This document shows positions 52,865 through 62,419 of a DNA stretch of 64,000 nt, in pieces. Position 1 is the stretch's first letter. Each line of letters opens with the position of its first letter. The stretch covers positions 1 through 64,000 of the forward strand of contig NZ_QXPZ01000050.1 of the NCBI RefSeq assembly GCF_003664595.1, read 5' to 3'. The notes beneath the pieces are model-generated. The model had not been told where the DNA came from. It did no database searches and worked only from the letters and a program-made list of their open reading frames with translations. This DNA comes from Atopobacter sp. AH10. GTDB lineage: Bacteria; Bacillota; Bacilli; Lactobacillales; Aerococcaceae. Both the position numbers and the translations under genes were made by a program.

Positions 52865-52902
52865 TTAAAGAGCCCCTCCTAAATTAAAGAGCCCCTCCTA
52901 AA
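52865..52902. repeat. 19-bp perfect tandem duplication
   Basis: TTAAAGAGCCCCTCCTAAA occurs twice in a row (52865-52883, 52884-52902) between DUF979 and pcp, in the 5' leader of pcp. Confidence 0.85.
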
Positions 52903-52943
52903 ACGTGCTGTCCCTATAAACTGGCTTAACTTGAAACCTTTTT

Positions 52944-53864
52944 TTAAAAAGCCAAGAAGTACATCAGTAACACATGGATGAATAGTAAAGTAAAGGCTGG
53001 AATAGCTTGCTGTTTAATCACCCCATATTCAGATTTCATTTCCATCAAAGCTGCGGGTAAGGCGTTGAAATTCCCAGCCATTGGCGTGATTAAGGTGCCA
53101 CAAAATCCTGCAGTCATCGCTAAAGCCCCAGCTACTATAGGATCTCCACCTTGTGCAAAAACAAATGGAATCCCAATACCTGCCGTAATCACCGTAAAGG
53201 CCGCAAAAGCATTCCCCATCACAATAGTGAAGATAAACATCCCCAAGCAATAAGCAAATGCACCAACGAATTGGTTACCTGCAGGAATAAGACCACCAAT
53301 AGCCTTGGAAACCAATTCTCCAACGCCAGCTGTCGTAAAAATTGCCCCTAAGGCTGTCAAAATTTGAGGCAAAATGCTAACGGGAGAAACTTGTTGCACC
53401 ATACGATTGTTTTCTTCCAAAAATTCTTTCCCACTAGCTTTAGTGACTAAGAAGATAGCAATCAGCCCCAATACAGCCCCTAGACCAATCGCCACTTTCC
53501 CATATTCAGGTAAGGCTAAGCCCAAAGCCAAGGAACCTACTGATAAAAAAATAACTGGCAAAAAGATCAACCAACCTATACGATCAGCACGCTCTTTTAA
53601 TTGTTCGCTACTAGGGACTTTAAAACTCCCCAATTCTACTTGTTTAAATAAGGTTAATACGCCCAATAAACAAACCAATCCCCCATTTACCACATTTGGA
53701 AGATAAGATCCCAAGGCAAATAAAATAGCCAATAGGAGCCAAAATGCCCCTGTCCCTAAACGCTTGCTTTTCAAACTAGCATCTATAAAAGCTCGATAGC
53801 TGGTATGAAAGAGCTGGATACCCATCAAGACACAGATAATTTCTAAAACAAGATCCACACTCAT
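52944..53864 (-). CDS. DUF979 membrane protein, 5-oxoproline permease subunit
   Basis: 306 aa, about nine membrane helices. MSVDLVLEIICVLMGIQLFH at the start; GNAFAAFTVITAGIGIPFV and TAGFCGTLITPMAGNFNALPAALMEM are family-typical. It works with DUF969 as a two-part permease for 5-oxoproline or peptides, feeding pcp. Twenty-three bp after DUF969; ATG at 53864 with AAGGAG. Confidence 0.88.
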   Translation of the reverse strand: MSVDLVLEIICVLMGIQLFHTSYRAFIDASLKSKRLGTGAFWLLLAILFALGSYLPNVVNGGLVCLLGVLTLFKQVELGSFKVPSSEQLKERADRIGWLIFLPVIFLSVGSLALGLALPEYGKVAIGLGAVLGLIAIFLVTKASGKEFLEENNRMVQQVSPVSILPQILTALGAIFTTAGVGELVSKAIGGLIPAGNQFVGAFAYCLGMFIFTIVMGNAFAAFTVITAGIGIPFVFAQGGDPIVAGALAMTAGFCGTLITPMAGNFNALPAALMEMKSEYGVIKQQAIPAFTLLFIHVLLMYFLAF

Positions 53865-53887
53865 TACTTCTTAGCTCCTTTTTGATG

Positions 53888-54550
53888 TTATTGCTTCATT
53901 CGATAAGCCACATAATAATTATAAGCAATCCCTACGACTAACATCGCAATACCTGCAGGAATAGAAGCTTTGGCAATACTAGCAGGCAAAGCTTCTTTGT
54001 AACCTAAATCAATCAAAGTTCCACTAATCAAAAGAACCCCTGCATTCCCTAAATAGGTATTTTGAGCAAAGAAATTCCCAAAGTTTTCATTAGCAGCTGA
54101 CAAACCCTTAATTTCTTCTATATCTTCTTCATCCAACTCATCCATCTCTGTTTGAGCGGCAGCCTCTGCCATTGGATAAACAATAGGCCTAACAAATTGA
54201 GCATGTCCTCCAAGACGTAAAGCTAACAAGCCTGCTAATTCGCGAATCAATAAATACAAGCTAATAAATAGTGGCATGGTTAGCCCTCGTAGCTTTTCAA
54301 TCAACTTAACAGCCCCTTGTTTCAAGCCATAAGATTCAGCCAAGCCTAAGATAGGCAGGGTTAAGAAAAAGATGGACACTACCCGCTGATCCACAAAGGA
54401 TTTCCCCAAGACCTCCAAAAATTCCAGAAAATTCATTCCTGATACCAAAGCTGTTGCCAGTCCAGCAATAATGATCGTCGCAATGGTATCCAAGCCGAGT
54501 ACAAATCCGACAACAATAATGACAATTCCAATAAGCTTCATCCACTCCAT
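53888..54550 (-). CDS. DUF969 membrane protein, 5-oxoproline permease subunit
   Basis: 220 aa, about six helices. MEWMKLIGIVIIVVGFVLGL, VVSIFFLTLPILGLAESYGLK and RLGGHAQFVRPIVYPMAEAA fit DUF969. First gene of a DUF969-DUF979-pcp set; AAAAGGAGG before the ATG. Substrate is inferred from the neighbour. Confidence 0.88.
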   Translation of the reverse strand: MEWMKLIGIVIIVVGFVLGLDTIATIIIAGLATALVSGMNFLEFLEVLGKSFVDQRVVSIFFLTLPILGLAESYGLKQGAVKLIEKLRGLTMPLFISLYLLIRELAGLLALRLGGHAQFVRPIVYPMAEAAAQTEMDELDEEDIEEIKGLSAANENFGNFFAQNTYLGNAGVLLISGTLIDLGYKEALPASIAKASIPAGIAMLVVGIAYNYYVAYRMKQ

Positions 54551-54628
54551 TATAATGCCTCCTTTTTTTATACAACGCTAACTATAGTGTTTAAGCGTTT
54601 GCTATTACTTTTTATTCTATCAAAAAAT

Positions 54629-54662
54629 CCCCAAAAATGGTCAAAAAATTCCATTTTCGGGG
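54629..54662 (-). terminator. Terminator after the amidase-like gene
   Basis: CCCCAAAAATGG pairs with CCATTTTCGGGG (one mismatch); minus-strand reading ends GATTTTTTG. Confidence 0.85.
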
Positions 54663-54727
54663 AGAAAATAAGTCTTATTTGCTTTTTTTTGCTCTATACT
54701 GATGCCATCCATCGCTTAAAAGGTCAG

Positions 54728-56197
54728 CTAACTATCCACTTTCGTTCCATGTTGCCATTTTTGAATCCGGTGACTCAATTGGCGACTAAATTGGAGCAAG
54801 GCCTTATCGCTACCCTTCTTACCAATTAAAGTCAAACTTAAAGGTTCGCTCATCATCGTTACTCCCATAGGAATCGTCACAACAGGGAGACCGATTAGTG
54901 TTGCTTCTTGGATCATCCCCGCGTCAACGACCGCTAACACATCCGCCTTATTTTCAGCAAAATAATCAGCCATTTCTGCCTTATAACCTTCTAGAACTTG
55001 TTTTAAGTGATGGTCACTCGTTCTTTCTTCTAAATCCTCTGTGAAATAACGATCCATCCAAGTTTGTTTTTGTTTCGCCAAACATTTCGTTTGATGAATA
55101 ATTTCTTCAAAACTTGGCAAAAGGGTTGCTGTATTAGCCCTATAGTTATCAAAGGCTTTCCGTATCCTTCCTCTAAACAATTCGCCTAAAGACTGCTTAG
55201 TGAGGGAAAAACTTTGGTAAGTAATGGCTAGGCCTTCTTCTTTCATCCAACTTGTTGCCCTATCCATGATCCCAAAGTCGCCATCATTACTTGCCATAAC
55301 ACTCACACGGACATCTCGCCAATCTGGCATACTCTCTTTACTAGAAGATTTAGTTTTTGGCCTATCTTCATTTTCACCCTTGGCTGCTTCTGCTAGCAAA
55401 ACAACATCCGAAACACTCTTTCCCATAAAGCCGACCACTTCAGCCCAATCTGATAGAGGCAGAATCCCTCCCATCTCATAAAGATCTACAGAAGGCCTAT
55501 AGCCGATCAAGGATTGTCTGATAGATTGCCAGATTAATCTCCCTGCTAAGCCTGTCCCGATAGTTCCTAACGTTTGGTTGTGAGCTAAAAGACTAGCTCC
55601 ACCATCGTAATAGACCGATTCTCCTGCCCATTTCCGAATTTTCTTAAAGCCATACTTCCCAAGAATAACCGCCCCTGCTCGTTTCAAATGATGAACCACT
55701 TGTGCATCAGCTGAACTTGCGCGTTTAGATAAGGCTGTTAACCCCCGCAAGACTGGTAGTCCTTTTAACTCAATGGTATCTTTCACAATCAAGGGTATCC
55801 CATAAATAAGAGGCACTCCTTCATGATAGGCTTGATCCCTCGCCTTGGCATCGGCTAAGGCTTCTGGTGCTAAGGCCACTACATCTCGGCTTAGGACTTC
55901 TGGAAATTGACGCCAGCGATCCAAATACATGGCTGTCAATTCTTCGTAGCTAAAGATATTCTTTTGGCGCAGGTATTGAATCGTCTTGATATCATGATCT
56001 TGAACTACCCAATAAATACTATTAAGTCTCTCTTGATCATAGCCCTGCAAAAGTTGATTCAATTCATTCAACAAACGTTGGCCATGCAAGCTTAATTTAG
56101 GGCCAATCAAGCTCTTTCTTTTAGTATAAAGGCCTCCTGCTATAAGTCCTAAGACACCACCTGCAATAAGCCAAGCTGTTTTGCCTTTTCCCTTCAT
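54728..56197 (-). CDS. Membrane-anchored amidase-fold protein, apparently inactive
   Basis: 489 aa from the ATG at 56197 (AGGAGG upstream). One N-terminal membrane anchor (TAWLIAGGVLGLIAGGLYTK), then an amidase-signature domain: GIPLIVKDTIELKGLPVLRG keeps the catalytic Lys, but the glycine-serine loop reads YYDGGASLLAHNQTLGTIGT then GLAGRLIW, lacking both the cis-Ser of GGSSGGS and the nucleophile Ser of TDTGGSIR. It is probably not a working amidase. The C-terminal MIQEATLIGLPVVTIPMG is normal. Eleven bp after the Nudix gene, same operon. A binding or scaffolding role is possible. Confidence 0.8.
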   Translation of the reverse strand: MKGKGKTAWLIAGGVLGLIAGGLYTKRKSLIGPKLSLHGQRLLNELNQLLQGYDQERLNSIYWVVQDHDIKTIQYLRQKNIFSYEELTAMYLDRWRQFPEVLSRDVVALAPEALADAKARDQAYHEGVPLIYGIPLIVKDTIELKGLPVLRGLTALSKRASSADAQVVHHLKRAGAVILGKYGFKKIRKWAGESVYYDGGASLLAHNQTLGTIGTGLAGRLIWQSIRQSLIGYRPSVDLYEMGGILPLSDWAEVVGFMGKSVSDVVLLAEAAKGENEDRPKTKSSSKESMPDWRDVRVSVMASNDGDFGIMDRATSWMKEEGLAITYQSFSLTKQSLGELFRGRIRKAFDNYRANTATLLPSFEEIIHQTKCLAKQKQTWMDRYFTEDLEERTSDHHLKQVLEGYKAEMADYFAENKADVLAVVDAGMIQEATLIGLPVVTIPMGVTMMSEPLSLTLIGKKGSDKALLQFSRQLSHRIQKWQHGTKVDS

Positions 56198-56208
56198 CTT
56201 TTTTCCTC

Positions 56209-56673
56209 CTAGCAACGCTCTTCTACAGCTAGTAAGCGATCCTCTTTATCATAAACAAGACGGATATCCATAAAACGTGGATCATTCTCCAATAAGCGTT
56301 TTAAAAAGACTCGATCTCCTTCCCAAAGATCTAAATCTAAGATCTTTTCTTTCTCTATGTAATGGAGTTCCCCCTCATCACAAACACACGGATCTCCTTC
56401 TTTCGCTCGACCAGTATAGAGAAAGATATAGAGGGCTTCGTCTTGATCGTAAAGGAAGGTGATAATTCCTCTGGCTTTCAAATCATCTACTACATAGCCT
56501 GTTTCCTCATACACCTCACGCAAGGCCGCTTGATAGGGACTTTCCCCTGCTTCCACTTTTCCACCAACACCTAGCCATTTATTGGCATTGATGTCGACCT
56601 TTTTCTTATTACGCAGCATCATCAGAAACTTGCCCTCTCGTTCTAAATAAATTAAGGTAGATAATTTAGCCAT
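56209..56673 (-). CDS. Nudix hydrolase (MutT family)
   Basis: 154 aa from the ATG at 56673 (MAKLSTLIYLERE; GGAG upstream). Complete Nudix box GKVEAGESPYQAALREVYEE then TGYV. Cleaves nucleoside-diphosphate-X compounds such as 8-oxo-dGTP; similar proteins are annotated as 8-oxo-dGTP diphosphatase. It begins 6 bp after the MATE gene ends and is followed by the amidase-like gene: a likely three-gene operon. Confidence 0.92.
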   Translation of the reverse strand: MAKLSTLIYLEREGKFLMMLRNKKKVDINANKWLGVGGKVEAGESPYQAALREVYEETGYVVDDLKARGIITFLYDQDEALYIFLYTGRAKEGDPCVCDEGELHYIEKEKILDLDLWEGDRVFLKRLLENDPRFMDIRLVYDKEDRLLAVEERC

Positions 56674-56678
56674 TGAAC

Positions 56679-57983
56679 TTACTCCTTTACCCAATCAAAG
56701 TAACGCATTTTAAGACAAAAGGCAATGGTCACCCATTCTGTTACCATCACGGCTAACCAAATCCCATCAACCCCAGCTATCGTCGCTAGTCCGACCACAA
56801 GAGGTAAAATCACCACGAAACCTCTCATCATAGAAAGCACTAAACTTCTTCTGGATTGGTTGCTAGCACTGAAAAACATCGTATTAAATAAGTTAAATCC
56901 TGTAAATGGTAGAGCTAGGAAGTACAAACGTAATCCTCTTACAGCTAAATCTTGTAACTCTACTATCCGACCTTCATTAAATGCATTGGCAATACTTTCT
57001 GCTCCCAAGGCAATAATAGCATAAGAAATCAAACTAATTCCCGCAATAGTGCCCAGTCCTAAACGGTAATAATAGTGCGTCCCCTTGCTACTCGTTTTAT
57101 TGATGCTTTCACTGATCAAAGGTTGACTCCCCTGAGCCACCCCATTAAAGAGGGCATTCGTCACAATTCCAACGTTGGCCACAATGCCATAAGCTGCCAC
57201 ACCCATTTCCCCAGCTACTCCTAGTAATAGGCGATTAAAGACTAACAGAATAACCCCATTAGATAATTCCAATATCAAGGTTGCTAAACCTAAACGAATA
57301 AAATTCACAATGAGCTCAAAGCGCAAAGGCCCTAAACGTAACTTGACTCGATCTTTCTTCATAAAATGGGGCAAGGCTACAAAAATGCCTAAAATAGGTG
57401 ATACCCCTGTTGCTAAAGCCGCTCCAAACATCCCCATACCTAAAGGATAAATCAAGATGTAGTCAGCCACGCAATTGACGAGACTCCCGCACAACTGAAC
57501 CACCATAGCTCGTTTTGGTGCCCCATCATTTCTCAAAATATCCCCTAAAATCATATTCACCATAGCTACTGGTGCAAAAAAGACAATTACTAACATGTAA
57601 GTACGAACCAGAGGAAAAAGTCTCGGAGAAGCTCCTAAAAGCACTGCAATTGGTCGATGAAAAATCATCAGCAAAACTGCTTCTACAATGGCTAGTACAA
57701 GCCCAAAACTTAGAGCTGTCGAAAAACTTCTTTGACGACTGGAAGGGTCAGAATGAATCGAAAAATAAATGGCTGATCCAACTCCCACCATCATATTCAA
57801 CCCATTCATTAAGTTCCACACGGGTAAAGCAATATTCAAAGCCGCTAACCCATCTGCCCCAACACCATTAGCAATAAAATAAGTGTCTGCTAAAACATAT
57901 ATCGAAGCTCCTATAATTCCTACCATGCTGGCCATAATATAATGTCCGTATCGTTTTAATGAATATTCCTTGCTATTTGTCAT
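56679..57983 (-). CDS. MATE-family efflux transporter, second copy
   Basis: 434 aa, 12 helices. MVGIIGASIYVLADTYFIAN and MNGLNMMVGVGSAIYFS in the first half, MGVAAYGIVANVGIVTNALF and FNTMFFSASNQSRRSLVLSM in the second are typical of the MepA-like MATE branch. It differs clearly from the 50251-51621 protein. First gene of MATE-Nudix-amidase. ATG at 57983. Confidence 0.9.
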   Translation of the reverse strand: MTNSKEYSLKRYGHYIMASMVGIIGASIYVLADTYFIANGVGADGLAALNIALPVWNLMNGLNMMVGVGSAIYFSIHSDPSSRQRSFSTALSFGLVLAIVEAVLLMIFHRPIAVLLGASPRLFPLVRTYMLVIVFFAPVAMVNMILGDILRNDGAPKRAMVVQLCGSLVNCVADYILIYPLGMGMFGAALATGVSPILGIFVALPHFMKKDRVKLRLGPLRFELIVNFIRLGLATLILELSNGVILLVFNRLLLGVAGEMGVAAYGIVANVGIVTNALFNGVAQGSQPLISESINKTSSKGTHYYYRLGLGTIAGISLISYAIIALGAESIANAFNEGRIVELQDLAVRGLRLYFLALPFTGFNLFNTMFFSASNQSRRSLVLSMMRGFVVILPLVVGLATIAGVDGIWLAVMVTEWVTIAFCLKMRYFDWVKE

Positions 57984-58069
57984 ATCTCTCCTCTTTATCT
58001 CTCCTTATCCTCATGATCTTTTGCTTCTTTCGAGAAGCTCTGACCACTTTTTCCTAGTCATCCCCCATC

Positions 58070-58534
58070 TTATTTATGATAGCTATGCCCTGCATTAATT
58101 CGGTGGATCCTATAAATCTGTTCCATTAAAATCAAGCGCATCAACTGGTGGGGATAAGTCATTCTTCCAAAGGCTATTTTCCGATCACATCGATCCAAAA
58201 CAGCTTTAGATAGACCATTGGAGCCTCCAATAACAAAAGCATGGTCACTCTTCCCTTGAGTCCAATCCTTTTGAATTTGTTGGGCTAGATCTTCCGAGCT
58301 TAATAATTCTCCATCTAAGGCTAAAGCATAGGTCACCGCTTGTCTAGGCCACTTATCTAGTAAGCGTTGCCCTTCTTTCTCGATGGCTTGTTCAACCCCA
58401 TGATCATCTGCTTCATCAGGAACTTCTATAATATCCACTTTACTATAGTTCCCCATCCGCTTCATATACTCAGCAATCCCTTTAACTAAATATTTTTCCT
58501 TTAATTTCCCTACGCAAAGGATCGTTACCTTCAT
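58070..58534 (-). CDS. rlmH: 23S rRNA pseudouridine-1915 N3-methyltransferase
   Basis: About 154 aa from the ATG at 58534 (MKVTILCVGKLKEKYLVKGI). SPOUT methyltransferase; SAM-binding knot FVIGGSNGLSKAVLDRCDRK and C-terminal TYPHQLMRLILMEQIYRIHR are diagnostic. A frame extending to 58570 is not family-like. In the conserved position downstream of htrA. Confidence 0.96.
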   Translation of the reverse strand: MKVTILCVGKLKEKYLVKGIAEYMKRMGNYSKVDIIEVPDEADDHGVEQAIEKEGQRLLDKWPRQAVTYALALDGELLSSEDLAQQIQKDWTQGKSDHAFVIGGSNGLSKAVLDRCDRKIAFGRMTYPHQLMRLILMEQIYRIHRINAGHSYHK

Positions 58535-58758
58535 CTCTGTCCCTCTTTCTCCAGCATCTCTATACTTCAAAACTTTTTCTTTCCTATAGATCTTTGCCTA
58601 GTCATTTCCACTTGAAAGAAGCTTTCCAGCTATCAAATTACTTCTTCTTTCTTACCATTTTACAAGATCAGCCTATAGAATACCACAAAGAGCATGATAG
58701 CTCCTGTACTCTACCTGTCTTTCCTTTAAGAGAGACTATATCTTGAAAAAGATAAGGG

Positions 58759-59066
58759 CTATCCACAGACTTATCCACAACTTTTCCTATACTTTCCTCA
58801 TTTAATCTGCTTACATCTCTTTTTCACGATTGGGCTATCTCAGTTTATCCCATCTTATCCACTAGTCTATGCACAATTCTCTTAAATTCTTGTTTTTGTT
58901 GATTTAACAGCATTTTTAGCGATTTACAAGCCTGATTCAGGCAAGGCTTATCCACAACTTATCCACAGCCTTAGTGAACTTTTCCCTAAAAAAGCTTGCC
59001 CCTATCCCCTTTTGCTCGTGAAATAATTCATCCACATACTTTTAGCTTTCCACAGACTTATCCACA
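58759..59066 (-). promoter_or_regulatory. Cluster of DnaA boxes in the rlmH-htrA gap
   Basis: Perfect TTATCCACA at 58771-58779, 58948-58956, 58959-58967 and 59058-59066, all in one orientation; one-mismatch copies at 58759 (CTATCCACA), 58855 (TTATCCACT), 58867 (CTATGCACA, using TTATNCACA) and 59028 (TCATCCACA). Pairs are 11-12 bases apart. An AT-rich stretch (58880-58925) lies between. Both flanking genes point the same way and no dnaA is present, so a DnaA-titration or regulatory cluster is as likely as an origin. The gap 58571-59215 holds no other feature but the htrA terminator. Confidence 0.8.
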
Positions 59067-59137
59067 AACTTTTCAACAAGTCTAATCCCTCCTTATAGTC
59101 AAAAAGACTCCCCCTCTTCCTCGATTTTCCTATATAC

Positions 59138-59200
59138 AAAAACTCCAATGCTAGGAAAAAGTCGACAACAATCAACTTCTTCTTTCCCATTGGAGTTTTT
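59138..59200 (-). terminator. Terminator of htrA
   Basis: AAAAACTCCAATG pairs perfectly with CATTGGAGTTTTT (13 bp), loop about 37 bases, T-rich tail on the minus strand. Confidence 0.85.
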
Positions 59201-59215
59201 TATTCACTTGACTAG

Positions 59216-60460
59216 TTAGCGATTATTGGAAGGGAAAAGTGTTTTCTTTACTTTGCCTTCCAAACTATTATTTAACTTCAGATCGATACTTCTTTTCTTG
59301 CCTTCTCGTATAATATCTAGCTTCACACTAGAACCAACTTTGGCGTTATAAAGGGCATGTCTTAGGTCAATAGTCGTCCCTATTTCTTTTCCATCAAAAC
59401 GGGTAATGACATCATATTCTTTAAGACCCGCCTTATCGGCATTGCTTCCCTCTTCTACTTGGCCAATAACGACACCTGTATTCAGATCAGCTGGTAAGCG
59501 TAATTCTTCTCGATAAATATCTGGCAGTTCAGACACATTCAACATCGATACTCCTAAAGTCGGTCTCAACACTTTCCCATTTTCTTCGAGATCTTTCGCA
59601 ATTTTCACGACCTGATTACTTGGAATGGCAAAGCCCATCCCTTCTACTTGAGAAGACCCAATTTTCATAGAGTTAATCCCTACTACTTGTCCTGCATCAT
59701 TAAATAAGGCCCCACCAGAATTTCCTGGATTAATCGCCGCATCCGTTTGAATAACTTGGTTGGTAAAATCCGGCGTCCCATCACGATTCAAGTCCATAGG
59801 GACCTCTCTATTCACCCCAGAAACAATCCCACTAGTCACTGAACTAGAAAAAGCCTCTCCCAAAGGTGACCCGATTGCAATAGCCTTTTGCCCCACTTTA
59901 ATTTGGTCAGAGTTAGCAAATTCGGCTACAGTATCTACCCCCTTGGCATCTATCTTTAAGACTGCCAAATCCGTCCACATATCTGTTCCGACTACTTCTG
60001 CTTTCTTTTGCGTGCCATCACTTAATTTGACGTTAACTGCATCAGCCCCTTGGATCACATGATTATTGGTCACGACATAGGCATATTTACCCACAAGTTT
60101 GTAAATGACTCCTGAACCTTCTGAAGCCTTTTGTAAGCTTGCTTCCTTATTCCCTTTCTGCCCTAGAGGATGACTAAAAGGGCTTCCTTGAGAAGCAGTC
60201 ATATTTAAAACGGATACCACTGCATTTTTACTGCGCTCATAGACAGCAGATTCTACCGTATCATTTTTAGCCTTATTATCTTGAGGCTTGACTTTCCCAC
60301 TGGTCATTTTCATTTCAATCCGCTCTTGGTGGTCTTTGTTCTCCCCTGGAGCTTTTAAGTAACCTGTCTTCAGCATAACTAAAACCCCTACTAACAAGAC
60401 GACAAGGCCTCCGATCAGGCCGGCGATGAAACTCTTGGTCAAGCTATTGTTTTGTCTCAT
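59216..60460 (-). CDS. htrA: HtrA-type membrane-anchored serine protease with PDZ domain
   Basis: 414 aa from the ATG at 60460 (GGGAGAGAATGCT before it). N-terminal anchor (SFIAGLIGGLVVLLVGVLVM), trypsin-like domain with VVTNNHVI (His), TDLAVLKI (Asp), AINPGNSGGALF (Ser), then one PDZ domain (NTGVVIGQVEEGSNADKAGL). Surface quality-control protease. Lies between walJ and rlmH, the conserved order of Firmicutes. Confidence 0.95.
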   Translation of the reverse strand: MRQNNSLTKSFIAGLIGGLVVLLVGVLVMLKTGYLKAPGENKDHQERIEMKMTSGKVKPQDNKAKNDTVESAVYERSKNAVVSVLNMTASQGSPFSHPLGQKGNKEASLQKASEGSGVIYKLVGKYAYVVTNNHVIQGADAVNVKLSDGTQKKAEVVGTDMWTDLAVLKIDAKGVDTVAEFANSDQIKVGQKAIAIGSPLGEAFSSSVTSGIVSGVNREVPMDLNRDGTPDFTNQVIQTDAAINPGNSGGALFNDAGQVVGINSMKIGSSQVEGMGFAIPSNQVVKIAKDLEENGKVLRPTLGVSMLNVSELPDIYREELRLPADLNTGVVIGQVEEGSNADKAGLKEYDVITRFDGKEIGTTIDLRHALYNAKVGSSVKLDIIREGKKRSIDLKLNNSLEGKVKKTLFPSNNR

Positions 60461-60673
60461 AGCATTCTCTCCCTTTGACTTTCTCTTCTTCCATCTTACC
60501 GCTGAACACATCATTTCCCTTCAAAATTACTCTATTTTCATAAATTTTTAAGGCTTACTTTATGATTTGCTGATAAATTAGACCATTCTTGCCTAAATCC
60601 CCACTTCATCTCCTGGATTAGTCTACCGAGTTCACTTCATCCTTCTCAGTCAGCTTCCTTTAGCTAGCTCTTT

Positions 60674-61495
60674 CTACAAGTCTAAAAAATCTTGCGCCTT
60701 ATCCGGATCAGTGCCTAATAATTGAAAAGCTTGGTTAGGTCCAAGATCTTTTTCGTCTAAAATTTGATAGGCTGTATCATAAGCTAATTGCTTCATATTA
60801 TTTTTCTGGCTAAGATGTCCGAGATAGACCGCCTTCGTTTTATCTGTAATCATTTCAGCTACAGCTTCTGCCCCATCAACATTAGATAAATGTCCCTCAT
60901 CGCTTAGAATTCTTTGCTTCAAAGACCAAGGATAAGGGCCTAAACGAAGAAGTTCCATATCGTGATTACTTTCAATTAAATAGGCATCTGCCCCTCTTAA
61001 TAAGCCCCTTAAACGGTCACTTACATAACCCGTGTCCGTCAATAAAACAAATCTCTTCTTGTCCTTTTGAAAGGCATAGAATTGAGGATCTACTGCATCA
61101 TGGCTCACGCTAAAGCTCATGACATCAATATCGGAAAAGACCTGCATCTCGCCTGGTTCGATCAAATGACACTGATCGAGAGGAATATCCCCTACAATTG
61201 GCGCCATAGCCTTCCAAGTTTTTTCATTAGCGTACACATCCAAATTAAATCGTCTGGCTAATACGCCGACTCCATGAGTATGATCACGATGTTCGTGTGT
61301 CACCAAAATGCTATCTACATCCTCCATCCGTCGTCCAACTGAAGCTAATAATTCTTGCGCTTTTTTACCGCTAAGGCCACAATCTACCAAGATACGACGT
61401 TTGGGTGTTTCTATATAGGTTAAATTGCCCGTACTTCCGCTAGCTAGAACAGCCACACGAAAGCCATCTTTATTCACATTTTTTGCTTCTTCCAT
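60674..61495 (-). CDS. walJ: Metallo-beta-lactamase-fold exonuclease-like WalJ/YycJ
   Basis: 273 aa from the ATG at 61495 (GGGAGTGAAAAA upstream). Metal-binding THEHRDHTHGV, VDCGLSG, LLTDTGYVSD and VYLGHLSQKN. WalJ belongs to the MBL fold and is encoded in the WalRK operon; linked to DNA repair and wall homeostasis. Part of walK-walH-walI-walJ-htrA. Confidence 0.93.
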   Translation of the reverse strand: MEEAKNVNKDGFRVAVLASGSTGNLTYIETPKRRILVDCGLSGKKAQELLASVGRRMEDVDSILVTHEHRDHTHGVGVLARRFNLDVYANEKTWKAMAPIVGDIPLDQCHLIEPGEMQVFSDIDVMSFSVSHDAVDPQFYAFQKDKKRFVLLTDTGYVSDRLRGLLRGADAYLIESNHDMELLRLGPYPWSLKQRILSDEGHLSNVDGAEAVAEMITDKTKAVYLGHLSQKNNMKQLAYDTAYQILDEKDLGPNQAFQLLGTDPDKAQDFLDL

Positions 61496-61627
61496 TTTTT
61501 CACTCCCAACTCGCAAAAGAACTTTTACCTTTGGGGAAGTCCCTTAGATAAAAGTTCCCTTGTTTTTGCCTTTCTCTTCTCCAGCTACTTTTTCTGAATT
61601 AACGTATAGCTAATCTCTTTTAGCCAA

Positions 61628-62419
61628 CTATTTACGCATTTCTGAAGTAATAATCTTCCCAGATGTAGCATCCACTCGTTGAGTCGTTAAAGCCCCATCA
61701 TTTAGAATATCAAAATACCAGACAGGACTATACACCGTCATATCTTTCAATTTAAGGATTTGATGATAGGCCAAAGTGGCCGTTTCGATTCGACTATTAC
61801 TTGGCAACAAATTGTTCACATATAGTATTTCAACAGCTTTCTTCTGCGTAATCGTCTGCTTCTTGGTATCTTGTCGTTGAAGATGATCTACATGTGTCGC
61901 TAAATAAGATACGACGCGATAATCATTGTTCAAATAAAAGGTCACTTGACCGGTTCCATCTAAAATAGGTACCCCATTAATTTTTTGAGCGTAGACAATT
62001 TCACGTTTAGCTTTATAATAAGCCACAAATTCGTAATCATCACCCTTTAGGAAGGATGACTTCATAAAATTCTCTAAAGGGCCTAGATCTCTCTTCCCAG
62101 CCTTATTCAAAGTAGGAATGGATTGATAGATAGGAATAGGTTTACTTGCCTGTCCATCTTTCACGTTGAGCCATTCCACATCCCCATCTTTTTCCACAGC
62201 TACATTAAAAGGATCGGCAAGTAAATAAGGGACTTCCAAATTCTTTTCTTCCAATCGTGGTCCCTTGATGTTCTCTTCACTCATCTCCTGCACGATATTA
62301 ATGCTATTTTGCATCACTGGGTTCAAAACATCTCTCCGTTCCAGAATAAGGAATAGCAAAAATATGTTCAGGCAGAGAAAGGCCACAATAAAAATACGCT
62401 TAGTTTGCCTGAAGTCCAT
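61628..62419 (-). CDS. walI: WalK regulator WalI/YycI
   Basis: 263 aa. One N-terminal membrane helix (IFIVAFLCLNIFLLFLIL) then an extracellular YycI domain (YQSIPTLNKAGKRDLGPLEN; INGVPILDGTGQVTFYLNN). With WalH it modulates the WalK sensor kinase. Overlaps walH by 20 bases. ATG at 62419. Confidence 0.92.
   Translation of the reverse strand: MDFRQTKRIFIVAFLCLNIFLLFLILERRDVLNPVMQNSINIVQEMSEENIKGPRLEEKNLEVPYLLADPFNVAVEKDGDVEWLNVKDGQASKPIPIYQSIPTLNKAGKRDLGPLENFMKSSFLKGDDYEFVAYYKAKREIVYAQKINGVPILDGTGQVTFYLNNDYRVVSYLATHVDHLQRQDTKKQTITQKKAVEILYVNNLLPSNSRIETATLAYHQILKLKDMTVYSPVWYFDILNDGALTTQRVDATSGKIITSEMRK

Noticed and set aside
59002-59190. 62-aa minus-strand frame in the rlmH-htrA gap
   Set aside because: Overlaps the DnaA boxes and the htrA terminator; no ribosome site and no recognisable domain.
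58571-59215. Straightforward oriC call
   Set aside because: No dnaA or dnaN nearby, all boxes in one orientation and no switch of gene direction; kept as a DnaA-box cluster only.
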